From positions 248,001-312,000 of the forward strand of contig JAIOYF010000003.1 in assembly GCA_021741245.1 (NCBI GenBank): a stretch of DNA of 64,000 nucleotides. The letters run 5' to 3'. Positions 16,458 through 24,756 of the stretch are shown one piece after another. The notes under the pieces are model-generated. The model was not told where the DNA came from, did no database searches, and worked only from the letters and a program-made list of their open reading frames with translations. Source of the stretch: Paracoccaceae bacterium. GTDB taxonomy: Bacteria; Pseudomonadota; Alphaproteobacteria; Rhodobacterales; Rhodobacteraceae. Every line of letters begins with the position of its first letter. Within the stretch, counting starts at the first letter, position 1. The position numbers were made by a program, and so were the translations under genes.

Positions 16458-17645
16458 CTAGGCCTGTCGGTTCATGGCAAGCGCTGTCATTTGGGCGCTG
16501 AACGCGTCAGGTGACACATTTTGGGCCAGTGCCTCTGCCATGCGGGTGGCTTGCGTTTTTGGGGCGAGGCCGCCGATGGGCGGGTCACGGTCCAGATTGG
16601 TGGGAAAGGCATAGCCTTCGGCGCTGCTGGCGATGATATTGGCAATCTCGCGCGGGGACAGGTCTGCCATCCCCGCGAGCAACACGGGGTAAAGGGCGGT
16701 CACCATCCGTTCTCGGTTGACCGTTTCCATTGCCCGGCCAAAGGCAGAGGACACTTGCAACAGGTTTGCCATGCGCTGCACATCCGTCGTGGAATTGTGC
16801 CCCGCGCCATGCATCACAGCGGGGTTGAAGAACATTGCATCCCCCTTGGACAGGGGCAGTTGCACATGGTGGGCGGCGAAATGCGCCTGAAACTCTGGCC
16901 TGCCAAAGGCAAGATAGCCCTCAAAGAACCGCTGCGAATAGGGCAGGAACTGGGTTGGTCCCGTTTCCACCGGCATGTCGCAATGCGCCACCGCCCCTTG
17001 CAGCGTCAACAAGGGCGAGACGCCGTGAATATGGGCGGGATAGGTGGCCATCTGGGCGGCCGACATGAAGCCAAGGTGGTAATCACGATGCGCGGTTTGC
17101 GCGGCCCCGCCCGGATTGACGCGGTTGACCTGCGCCGTCATCTGATAGCCCGCGCCAAGCCAAGCCTCGGCTGCCATGGCAAGCGCATCCGCGGCATAGT
17201 AGCGGGCGAAATTGGCAGGGTCGGCAAGGCAATGCTTTTCCAGCGCGTTCCAGATGCGGTCATTGGCACCCGGCTTTGCGAAATGGTCGCCGCCACCGCT
17301 GTTGGTGCGGTGTTGCTCGGCAATCATCGCTTGAAAGATCTCGGTGGCGCGGTCCACGACGGCGGCATCGGGCAGGGCGTTGCGGATCACGATAATGCCG
17401 GGTCCGGTGGTGAAAGCCTCTGCCCATTCGGCCATCATCTCTTTGCGCGCAGCATCATTCGTGGCGGCGTCACGGACGGCATCGCCCTGATAGATCAGCA
17501 CATTCTGGGCGACCTCGGCGGCAAGAGGCCAATCGGCAAGGCGGGTGCGTTGGTCAACGAGGCTGGCGAAGTCCGCAAAATTGCCGCTGCTGCTGTCCAG
17601 CCAAACAGCCTTGCGCCGCTGTGCCGTGATGCTGTGTGTGTCCAT
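16458..17645 (-). CDS. Phytanoyl-CoA dioxygenase (PhyH) family protein
   Basis: A 395-residue protein of the Fe(II)/2-oxoglutarate-dependent PhyH family. The metal facial triad is visible as H-x-D in TAHRDYHLGF and a distal His in MHGAGHNST, followed by an Arg that can hold 2-oxoglutarate. PhyH members hydroxylate diverse substrates, and the substrate here cannot be deduced. The gene is divergent from a LacI-type regulator 97 bases away, which suggests a sugar- or polyol-linked catabolic role. Start taken at the ATG at 17645; the frame extends 11 codons further upstream without support. Confidence 0.75.
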   Translation of the reverse strand: MDTHSITAQRRKAVWLDSSSGNFADFASLVDQRTRLADWPLAAEVAQNVLIYQGDAVRDAATNDAARKEMMAEWAEAFTTGPGIIVIRNALPDAAVVDRATEIFQAMIAEQHRTNSGGGDHFAKPGANDRIWNALEKHCLADPANFARYYAADALAMAAEAWLGAGYQMTAQVNRVNPGGAAQTAHRDYHLGFMSAAQMATYPAHIHGVSPLLTLQGAVAHCDMPVETGPTQFLPYSQRFFEGYLAFGRPEFQAHFAAHHVQLPLSKGDAMFFNPAVMHGAGHNSTTDVQRMANLLQVSSAFGRAMETVNRERMVTALYPVLLAGMADLSPREIANIIASSAEGYAFPTNLDRDPPIGGLAPKTQATRMAEALAQNVSPDAFSAQMTALAMNRQA

Positions 17646-17711
17646 CCTCTGATCCCCCCAAATCGGCATGATGGGCAAAGCTTAGCAGTCTTTGGGCAAG
17701 AAATGGCTGGA

Positions 17712-17733
17712 AAACACCTCAGAAACACCTCAG
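17712..17733. repeat. Perfect tandem 11-bp direct repeat
   Basis: AAACACCTCAG occurs twice in direct tandem (17712-17722 and 17723-17733), ending nine bases before the ATG of the LacI-type regulator. The unit length is about one DNA helical turn. It may be a regulatory element or a chance duplication covering the ribosome binding region. Confidence 0.5.
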
Positions 17734-17742
17734 ACATTGGCC

Positions 17743-18765
17743 ATGGGCCGGAAATTCACCCTCAAGGAAATTGCGTTTCAGGCGGGGCTTAGCCTCGCCA
17801 CGGTGGACCGGGTCGTTCACAACCGCCCCGGCGTGACCCTGCGGGCGCAGGCGCAGGTGGCTGCGGCGATAGAGGCGTTGGAGCGCCAGTCTGACACCAC
17901 GCGCGCGGTCGGGCGGCGGTTTGGTCTTGATGTGGTGGTCGAGGCCCCGAGGCGGTTTTCCCATGCCGTGCGTCTTGCCTTTGAGGCAGAGGTGGGGGGC
18001 TTGGGGCCTGCCAGCCTGTCGGCGCGGTTTCATATGGCGGACCGGATGGAGCCTGCAGATCTGCGGGCCATCCTTTTGGCCATTCGCAAGCGGGGCAGTC
18101 ATGGCGTGGTGCTCAAGGCGCGCAACACACCCGCCACCGCCGATCTGGCGCATGGGCTGATGGCGGCGGGAATTCCCGTGGTCACCCTGGTGACCGATCT
18201 GCCGTCGGAGTGTCGGGTGGGCTATGTCGGCATCGACAATCAGATTGCGGGGGCCAATGCGGCCTATCTGTTGGGGCGGATGTCGCCTGCGGCGGGGCAG
18301 GTGCTTGTCACCTTGTCCAGCGGCGATTTTGCGGGCGAGGGGGACCGCGCCCTTGGCTTTGCGACCGTGCTTGGCCGCGATTTTCCACATCTGTCGGTGG
18401 TGACCGTTTCCGAAGGCGGGGGCGTCAATCGATCCACCTACGATCTGGCCCTTGTCGCGCTGGAGCAGAATCCGGGCCTTGATGCGGTCTATTCCATCGG
18501 GGGTGGCAATCGGGCGATCTTGCAAGCCTTTGGCGATTCGCGGGCCAAGTGTCGGGTGTTCATCGCCCATGATCTGGATGCCACGAACCGCACGCTTTTG
18601 GGGCAGGGGGCGTTGACCTGCGTCATCCATCACGATCTGCGCGAGGATGCGCGCAAGGCCTGCCAACTGGTTCTGCGACATCACCGAATGCTGCCAAGTG
18701 ACCTGAGCCTTACCCCCAGCCGCATGATGCTGCTGACACCGCACGATGACCTGACGGGGCTGTAA
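17743..18765 (+). CDS. LacI-family transcriptional regulator
   Basis: A 340-residue regulator. The N-terminal HTH (residues 5-50) contains AGLSLATVDRVVHNRPGV, the variant with Asp before the hinge-side Arg that is common in rhizobial and rhodobacterial LacI proteins for sugars and polyols. It is followed by a periplasmic-binding-protein-like effector domain (about 60-330). I use the ATG at 17743, which places the HTH at the N-terminus. It is divergent from the PhyH gene and convergent with the ornithine cyclodeaminase gene, so PhyH is its most likely target. The effector is unknown. Confidence 0.8.
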   Translation: MGRKFTLKEIAFQAGLSLATVDRVVHNRPGVTLRAQAQVAAAIEALERQSDTTRAVGRRFGLDVVVEAPRRFSHAVRLAFEAEVGGLGPASLSARFHMADRMEPADLRAILLAIRKRGSHGVVLKARNTPATADLAHGLMAAGIPVVTLVTDLPSECRVGYVGIDNQIAGANAAYLLGRMSPAAGQVLVTLSSGDFAGEGDRALGFATVLGRDFPHLSVVTVSEGGGVNRSTYDLALVALEQNPGLDAVYSIGGGNRAILQAFGDSRAKCRVFIAHDLDATNRTLLGQGALTCVIHHDLREDARKACQLVLRHHRMLPSDLSLTPSRMMLLTPHDDLTGL

Positions 18766-18768
18766 CGG

Positions 18769-19815
18769 TCAGGCTGCGCGCAGGATCATGCCGAACAGAT
18801 CGCGCGGATCGTCGGGGTCGGCGATCATGTCCAGGTTGTCGAAAAGGCCGGTTTCGGAAAGCTTGCCGCGGATATAGCGCAGGGCGCTGAAATCCTCGAT
18901 CGCAAAGCCCACGCTGTCAAACAGCGTCACCTGATCGGCAGAGGTGCGGCCCGCTGCTGTGCCTGCCATGACCTGCCAAAGTTCGGTCACCGGATGGTCG
19001 GGGGCGAGTTGCTGAATCTCCCCCTCCACCCGCGTTTGCGGCGGGTATTCGACAAAGATGGCGGCGCGCAAAAGGATATCGCGGTGCAACTCTGTCTTGC
19101 CGGGGCAATCGCCCCCCACGCCGTTGATATGCACCCCTGCGCCGACCATGTTGTCGGTCAGGATCGTGGCGTTTGCCTTGTCGGCGGTGACGGTGGTGAT
19201 GATGCCTGCGCCCAAGATTGCCTCTTCCGGGTTGTGACAGGGGGTGACGGTCAGCCCGCGCCCGGCAAGGTTTGCCCTGCATTTGGCCGTTGCGACGGGG
19301 TCAATGTCGTAAAGCCGCACCTCGCGGATGCCGCAGATCGCCTTGAAGGCCAGCGCCTGAAACTCGGCCTGCGCGCCATTGCCGATCAGGGCCATGGTCG
19401 CGGTTTCGGGGGCCAGCCACTTGGCCGCCAAGGCCGAGGTCGCCGCCGTGCGCAGCGCGGTCAGGATCGTCATTTCCGAAAGCAAGACCGGATAGCCCGT
19501 GGCCACATCGGCCAAAAGGCCAAAGGCGGTAACGGTTTGCAGCCCTTTCTTCATGTTGGCCGGGTGGCCGTTGACATATTTGAACCCATAGGTCTGGCCG
19601 TCTGATGTGGGCATCAGTTCGATCACGCCGACATCAGAATGGCTGGCGATGCGGGGCGTTTTGTCAAATTGCGGCCAGCGCAGGAAATCGGCCTCAACCT
19701 CGGCTGCGATGTCTTGCATCATCCGCTCCACCCCAAGGTGCAGCACCAGTTTCATCATCTTGTCGACCGAGACAAAGGGAACAAGGTTGCGGGTGGGCAG
19801 GGCGTTTGGGGTCAT
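18769..19815 (-). CDS. Ornithine cyclodeaminase
   Basis: A 348-residue enzyme of the ornithine cyclodeaminase/mu-crystallin family, which converts L-ornithine to L-proline and ammonia using bound NAD. The Lys-bearing GFKYVNGHP segment near residue 75, the Rossmann GNGAQAEFQ motif near 145 and HINGVGGDCPGKTEL with its catalytic Asp are all present. It lies 15 bases downstream of the arginase gene on the same strand, so the pair forms a short arginine-to-proline route. Confidence 0.9.
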   Translation of the reverse strand: MTPNALPTRNLVPFVSVDKMMKLVLHLGVERMMQDIAAEVEADFLRWPQFDKTPRIASHSDVGVIELMPTSDGQTYGFKYVNGHPANMKKGLQTVTAFGLLADVATGYPVLLSEMTILTALRTAATSALAAKWLAPETATMALIGNGAQAEFQALAFKAICGIREVRLYDIDPVATAKCRANLAGRGLTVTPCHNPEEAILGAGIITTVTADKANATILTDNMVGAGVHINGVGGDCPGKTELHRDILLRAAIFVEYPPQTRVEGEIQQLAPDHPVTELWQVMAGTAAGRTSADQVTLFDSVGFAIEDFSALRYIRGKLSETGLFDNLDMIADPDDPRDLFGMILRAA

Positions 19816-19830
19816 GTCATGCGCTCCGGT

Positions 19831-20754
19831 TCACTTGGCCCGTGTCGGGCGGTCAAAAACCTTCTTGCCCATCAGGCTGCCCACCAGATCAACCATCAGC
19901 CGCGCTGTCATGCCGCGATCATCGAGAAAGGGGTTCAACTCCACCAGATCAAGTGAGGTGACAAGGGCGGATTCGTGCAGCAACTCCATCACCAGATGCG
20001 CCTCACGAAAGGTGGTGCCGCCGGGAACGGTCGTGCCGACTGCGGGGGCAATGGCGGGGTCCAGAAAATCCACGTCAAGGCTGACATGCAACATCCCGCC
20101 CATGCGCCGCACCTTTTCCAGAAAGCTGCGCAGGGGGGCAACAACGCCCTGTTCATCCAGAACCCGCATATCGTTGATGGCAATGTCATGCGTCAACAGC
20201 GCTGCATGTTCCGCCGGATCGACCGAGCGGATGCCATAAAGGCAGATACGGTCGCCGGGGATGGGCGCGGGAAAGGGCGGAAAGGGATCAAACCCCTCAC
20301 GCCCGGCGATATAGGCAACGGGGGTGCCGTGTAGATTGCCGCTGGTGGTGGTCAGGGGGGTGTGAAAATCGGAATGCGCATCCAGCCACAAAAGGAACAG
20401 CGGGCGGTCTTGCCGCGCAGCAAAGGCCGCCGCCCCCGCAACCGACCCCAGCGCCAAGGAATGATCGCCCCCCAGAATGATCGGCATCGCCCCTGCTGAC
20501 AGGGCATCATCAACCTTGTCCGTCAGCGTTTGCGTCCAGCCAATGGTTTCAGCCAGCGAATGCACCGCCGGGTTTGCACAAGTTGCAGGCTCCAAGGGCG
20601 GCAAGGACAGATCACCCCAATCCTCGACCCCGTGGCCCAACTCTCGAATGGCATGGGCAAGCCCCGCCACGCGATAGGCCGCAGGGCCCATCAGGCAACC
20701 GGGGCGGCGCTGGCCGCTGTCAATCGGGGCACCGATCAGAATTGTGCGTGGCAT
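19831..20754 (-). CDS. rocF: Arginase
   Basis: A 307-residue ureohydrolase that splits L-arginine to L-ornithine and urea. All three manganese motifs are present: GGDHS, DAHSDFH, and SLDVDFLDP near the C-terminal third. Start at the ATG at 20754 (MPRTILIGAPIDSG), where the family normally begins. It forms an operon with ornithine cyclodeaminase downstream and is divergent from an Lrp/AsnC regulator, a common arrangement for arginine catabolism. Agmatinase-type activity is possible for the superfamily, but the ornithine cyclodeaminase partner favours arginase. Confidence 0.9.
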   Translation of the reverse strand: MPRTILIGAPIDSGQRRPGCLMGPAAYRVAGLAHAIRELGHGVEDWGDLSLPPLEPATCANPAVHSLAETIGWTQTLTDKVDDALSAGAMPIILGGDHSLALGSVAGAAAFAARQDRPLFLLWLDAHSDFHTPLTTTSGNLHGTPVAYIAGREGFDPFPPFPAPIPGDRICLYGIRSVDPAEHAALLTHDIAINDMRVLDEQGVVAPLRSFLEKVRRMGGMLHVSLDVDFLDPAIAPAVGTTVPGGTTFREAHLVMELLHESALVTSLDLVELNPFLDDRGMTARLMVDLVGSLMGKKVFDRPTRAK

Positions 20755-20807
20755 GGGCCTCTCCTCTTTCCTGCGTGTATGGAACAGTATTGTGGTGGAA
20801 ACTGACG

Positions 20808-20834
20808 CATTCTTGTGCAAAAACTGCATGAATG
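20808..20834. promoter_or_regulatory. Dyad between arginase and Lrp gene, candidate operator
   Basis: CATTC (20808) and TGCA (20816) are mirrored by TGCA (20825) and GAATG (20830), giving a 27-base imperfect dyad centred in the divergent intergenic region. Lrp/AsnC proteins bind such degenerate AT-centred dyads. It is the only clear dyad between the two genes. Confidence 0.45.
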
Positions 20835-20853
20835 TGCCAAATCGGCGGTTCAG

Positions 20854-21294
20854 GTGATCAAAGTGGACGAAGCAGATCAACGCATCCTATCAGAATTGCG
20901 CCGCGATGGCCGTGCCGCAATCTCGGATATCGCAGATCGTCTTGGCCTTGCCCGTGCCACGGTGCGCAGCAGGATCGAGCGTTTGGTGGAAAAGGGTGAG
21001 ATTGCGGGGTTTACCGTGGTTACCCGCGCCGATGTGACTGCAGCCCCCGTGCGCGGATTGATGATGATCGGGATCGAGGGCAAAGGGGCCGAGCGGATCA
21101 TGGCGCGGCTTGCGGGCCTGCCTGCGGTGCTGGCCGTGCATTCGACTAATGGCAAATGGGACCTGATCGTGGAGTTGGGCGCGCAAACCCTGCAAGAGCT
21201 TGACGACATGATCTTTCGCATCCGCAATATCGATGGCGTGATGACAAGTGAGACGAACCTGCTGTTGTCCACCCGCAAAGCGGGGCGCAAATAG
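20854..21294 (+). CDS. Lrp/AsnC-family regulator, probable arginase operon activator
   Basis: A 146-residue regulator. The N-terminal winged HTH (LSELRRDGRAAISDIADRL) is followed by the RAM/AsnC ligand-binding domain (about residues 70-140). It is divergent from arginase and ornithine cyclodeaminase, so control of those genes by arginine or ornithine is the likely role. I choose a GTG at 20854; GTG codons at 20863 and 20815 are alternatives, and no in-frame ATG sits at the family start. Confidence 0.8.
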   Translation: MIKVDEADQRILSELRRDGRAAISDIADRLGLARATVRSRIERLVEKGEIAGFTVVTRADVTAAPVRGLMMIGIEGKGAERIMARLAGLPAVLAVHSTNGKWDLIVELGAQTLQELDDMIFRIRNIDGVMTSETNLLLSTRKAGRK

Positions 21295-21385
21295 GGTGGG
21301 CTGGACAACTCCTTGCGACCAGACCGCGCAGGGCATGGCGCGGGCGCTGTTTTGGCTCTAATGTATTCCCAACAGGGAGACGCAG

Positions 21386-23356
21386 ATGATTGTCGAATTT
21401 GGCCATTTCGCACTTGTACTGGCTTTGGGCGTGGCACTGATTCAATCGGTGCTGCCGCTTTGGGGGGCCTATCGGCGCAACGCGGCTGTGATGGCGGTGG
21501 CCGAACCCGCAGCCTTGATCCAATTTGCCTTGGTCGCGTTCAGCTTTGTCGCGCTGACCTATGCCTTTGTGGCCTCGGACTTTTCACTGAAACTGGTGGT
21601 GGACAACAGCCATACGCTCAAGCCGATGCTTTACAAGGTTTCGGGCGTCTGGGGCAACCATGAGGGGTCTTTGTTGCTATGGACGCTGATCCTCGCCCTG
21701 TTCGGGGCCTGTGCGGCGGTGTTTGGTGGCAACCTTCCTCCCACGCTCAAGGCGCGGGTGATCGGGGTGCAGGGGTTGATCGGGGTCGCCTTTTTGCTGT
21801 TCATGCTGCTGACCTCGAACCCCTTCTTGCGTCTGGCTGTGCCGCCCTTGGATGGCCATGACCTGAACCCGCTTTTGCAAGACCCCGGCCTCGCCTTTCA
21901 TCCGCCGTTTCTCTACCTTGGCTATGTCGGGCTCAGCATGTCGTTCAGCTTTGCCGTCGCCGCCTTGCTGGAGGGGCGGGTGGATGCCGCGTGGGGCCGC
22001 TGGGTGCGGCCTTGGACGCTGGCTGCGTGGATTTTCCTGACCATCGGCATCGCGCTTGGGTCGTGGTGGGCCTATTACGAACTTGGCTGGGGCGGGTTCT
22101 GGTTCTGGGATCCGGTCGAAAACGCAAGCTTCATGCCGTGGCTTTTGGCGGGGGCGCTGTTGCACAGTGCCATCGTGGTGGAAAAGCGCGAAAGCCTGAA
22201 GGCATGGACGATTTTGCTGGCCATCATGGCCTTTGGCTTTTCGCTGATCGGCACCTTTATCGTGCGCTCGGGCGTGATCACCTCGGTCCATGCCTTTGCC
22301 AATGACCCCGAGCGTGGGGTGTTCATTTTGATGATCCTTGGTGTTTTCATGGGGGGCGCGCTGACACTGTTTGCGTTTCGCGCCGGCACGATGGAGGCCA
22401 AGGGCGTGTTTTCCATGGTCAGCCGCGAAAGTGCCTTGGTGATCAACAACCTGTTGCTGGCGGTGGCCTGTTTCGTGATCTTTATCGGTACGATCTGGCC
22501 CCTTGCGGCAGAGTTGTTCTTTGACCGCAAGCTGAGTGTGGGGGAGCCGTTCTTTAATGCCGCCTTTACGCCCTTTATCGTGGCTTTGGCGATGCTGATG
22601 CCGATCGGTGCGATGATGCCGTGGAAGCGGGCGGATGTCGGACGCACCTTGCGCCCCCTTTGGCCTGTGCTTGCTCTGTCACTTGCCTGTGGCGCGCTGG
22701 TGTTTGCGATACAGACGGGGCGTTCGGCCATGGGGCCGATTGGCGTTGTGCTGGGCCTTTGGGTGGTCTTGGGGTCGGTGACGGATCTTTGGGCCAGAAC
22801 CGGGCGCGGGGCTGTGTCTGGGCGTCTGGCACGTCTGACGCGCCTGCCGCGCGCCGATTGGGGCAAGGCTGTCTCGCATGCTGGCCTGGGCATTACGGTT
22901 TTTGCTGTGGCGGCCATGCTGTCATGGAAGATCGAGGATATCCGTGTGGTGCAGGTGGGCGAAACCTTCCCGCTGGGCCAATATGAGGTCACGCTGAAAT
23001 CCGTGGACAGAGTCGAGGGGCCGAATTACCTGTCCACCATGGCGCAGATGGAGTTGCGCTCAGGTGGCAGTCTGGTTGCCGTTCTGACGCCCGAAAAGCG
23101 GTTCTATCCGGTGGCGGGCATGCCCACGACCGAGGCTGGCATTGATTCAGGCCTGTTTCGTGATGTCTATCTGGTGATCGGCGACGCGCAAGACAACGGC
23201 GGTTGGGCAGTGCGGTCCTATGTGGAGCCCTTTGCCATGTGGCTTTGGGGTGGGGCGATCATCATGGCGCTGGGGGGGATGCTATCGCTCAGCGACCGTC
23301 GCTACCGCGTGGCCGCTGGCGCATCCAAGCGTCTGGATGCGGTGCCTGCGGAATGA
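21386..23356 (+). CDS. ccmF: Cytochrome c maturation protein CcmF
   Basis: A 656-residue multi-spanning membrane protein with about 15 hydrophobic segments. The tryptophan-rich heme-handling WWD motif is present (WGGFWFWDPVENASFMPWL, residues about 235-253), together with conserved periplasmic His residues. A periplasmic beta-rich domain precedes the last membrane segment. CcmF takes heme from holo-CcmE and, with CcmH, attaches it to apocytochrome c in system I. The ATGA overlap with ccmH shows an operon. ccmE is not immediately upstream as it is in many genomes. Confidence 0.95.
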   Translation: MIVEFGHFALVLALGVALIQSVLPLWGAYRRNAAVMAVAEPAALIQFALVAFSFVALTYAFVASDFSLKLVVDNSHTLKPMLYKVSGVWGNHEGSLLLWTLILALFGACAAVFGGNLPPTLKARVIGVQGLIGVAFLLFMLLTSNPFLRLAVPPLDGHDLNPLLQDPGLAFHPPFLYLGYVGLSMSFSFAVAALLEGRVDAAWGRWVRPWTLAAWIFLTIGIALGSWWAYYELGWGGFWFWDPVENASFMPWLLAGALLHSAIVVEKRESLKAWTILLAIMAFGFSLIGTFIVRSGVITSVHAFANDPERGVFILMILGVFMGGALTLFAFRAGTMEAKGVFSMVSRESALVINNLLLAVACFVIFIGTIWPLAAELFFDRKLSVGEPFFNAAFTPFIVALAMLMPIGAMMPWKRADVGRTLRPLWPVLALSLACGALVFAIQTGRSAMGPIGVVLGLWVVLGSVTDLWARTGRGAVSGRLARLTRLPRADWGKAVSHAGLGITVFAVAAMLSWKIEDIRVVQVGETFPLGQYEVTLKSVDRVEGPNYLSTMAQMELRSGGSLVAVLTPEKRFYPVAGMPTTEAGIDSGLFRDVYLVIGDAQDNGGWAVRSYVEPFAMWLWGGAIIMALGGMLSLSDRRYRVAAGASKRLDAVPAE

Positions 23357-23823
23357 GGCGGGTGTCGGTCATGCTGCGCGGCCTTGGGCTGTCGCTTTTG
23401 GTGGCCATGGCGGTCACAGGCGCAGCCCACGCCGTGCAACCCGATGAGGTTCTGGCCGACCCTGCGCTGGAGGCGCGCGCCCGCGCGATCAGCCACAACC
23501 TGCGCTGCCCGGTCTGTCAGGGTGAAAGCATTGATGACAGCAGCGCCCCCATCAGCCGCGACCTGCGCCTTGTGGTGCGTGAGCGGATCATGGAGGGCGA
23601 CACCGACGCCGAGGTGGTGGATTTCATTGTGGCCCGCTATGGCGAATTTGTGCTGTTCAATCCCAAGGCCGAGGGCGCAAACCTGATCTTGTGGCTTGCC
23701 GGACCGGGGCTTTTGCTGATGGGTCTGGCCGGGGCCTTTGTCTATATCCGCCGCAGGGCAGACCCGGTCGCGGCTGTGGAGTTGACCGAGGGCGAAAAGG
23801 CCCGGCTAAAGGATTTGATCTAA
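23353..23823 (+). CDS. ccmH: Cytochrome c maturation protein CcmH
   Basis: A 156-residue protein with a signal peptide (about 1-27). The redox motif is RCPVCQ (Cys52, Cys55), which reduces or holds apocytochrome c cysteines, followed by a three-helix bundle. One membrane anchor is at about 113-134, and a short charged tail faces the cytoplasm. Its ATG overlaps the ccmF TGA (ATGA at 23353-23356). It lacks the TPR domain of long CcmH, so a separate CcmI is expected elsewhere. Confidence 0.95.
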   Translation: MRRVSVMLRGLGLSLLVAMAVTGAAHAVQPDEVLADPALEARARAISHNLRCPVCQGESIDDSSAPISRDLRLVVRERIMEGDTDAEVVDFIVARYGEFVLFNPKAEGANLILWLAGPGLLLMGLAGAFVYIRRRADPVAAVELTEGEKARLKDLI

Positions 23824-23837
23824 CCGCTTGGTCCTGC

Positions 23838-23875
23838 GCGCAAAGGTGACGCCGGGTTTCGCTTTTCCTTTGCGC
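23838..23875 (+). terminator. Hairpin after ccmH
   Basis: GCGCAAAGG (23838-23846) pairs perfectly with CCTTTGCGC (23867-23875) with a 20-base loop, starting 15 bases after the ccmH stop. There is no T run on the 3' side, so it may be a stabilising or Rho-associated 3' end rather than a true intrinsic terminator. Confidence 0.4.
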
Positions 23876-23914
23876 ATCTGCCGCTAGTCTGTCGCAAAAC
23901 CCATGGAGACAGAC

Positions 23915-24691
23915 ATGACCTATGAAACCATCACTTTGACCGAGGCCGAGGGCACTGCCACCATCACCCTCAACCGTCCCGAGGTGATGAATGCCCTGTC
24001 CACCCTGATGCGGGCCGAACTGCTGGATGCGGTGAAGCGCGCCGAGAAGACCGCGCGGGTGATCGTGCTCACCGGGGCGGGACGGGCCTTTTGCTCGGGC
24101 CAGGATCTGGGGGATCGGGCCAAGGTGGCGCAGATCGATCTGGAACGCACCTTGCGGGATGAATATGAACCCTTGCTGCGCGCCATCATGGATTGCCCGG
24201 TGCCCACGATTGCCGCCGTGAACGGCGCTGCGGCCGGGGCAGGGGCAAACCTTGCTCTGGCTTGTGACGTGGTGATTGCCAGCGCCTCTGCCAGTTTTAT
24301 CCAAGCCTTTACCCGCATTGGCCTGATGCCAGACGCAGGCGGCACCTATTGGCTGCCGCGTCAGGTTGGCTTTGCCCGAGCGATGGGGGCCATGCTTTTC
24401 GCCGACAAGATCACCGCACAGCAGGCCGCCGATTGGGGCATGATCTGGGAGGTGGTCGCCGATGAGGGTTTTGCGACTCATATCGCCGCCCGCGCCGGGG
24501 CCTTGGCCAAGGGGCCAACGGTCGCCTATCACGGGGTCAAACAGGCACTGCGTCAGACCTACTCCAATGACCTTGAGGCGCAGCTGGCGCTGGAGGCGCG
24601 TTTGCAAGGCGGTTGTGGCCTGACCCGCGATTTCAAGGAAGGGGTTGTTGCCTTTATGGAAAAGCGCCCCGCGGCGTTTGAAGGGCGATAG
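23915..24691 (+). CDS. Enoyl-CoA hydratase/isomerase, PaaG-like
   Basis: A 258-residue crotonase-fold enzyme. The oxyanion-hole segments (GRAFCSGQDLGD and NGAAAGAGANLALACD) and the RIGLMPDAGGTYWLPR region match 2-(1,2-epoxy-1,2-dihydrophenyl)acetyl-CoA isomerase (PaaG). That enzyme converts the ring epoxide to an oxepin in phenylacetate breakdown and also isomerises enoyl-CoAs. No other paa gene is nearby, so a general enoyl-CoA isomerase role is possible. Start at the ATG at 23915, preceded by GGAGA; an ATG at 23903 is the alternative. Confidence 0.8.
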   Translation: MTYETITLTEAEGTATITLNRPEVMNALSTLMRAELLDAVKRAEKTARVIVLTGAGRAFCSGQDLGDRAKVAQIDLERTLRDEYEPLLRAIMDCPVPTIAAVNGAAAGAGANLALACDVVIASASASFIQAFTRIGLMPDAGGTYWLPRQVGFARAMGAMLFADKITAQQAADWGMIWEVVADEGFATHIAARAGALAKGPTVAYHGVKQALRQTYSNDLEAQLALEARLQGGCGLTRDFKEGVVAFMEKRPAAFEGR

Positions 24692-24756
24692 TCTATTCAC
24701 ACACCAACATTTTATTGTAGGCTTGAATGATTGGATGAGTGAATTTCGGGGGTGTG

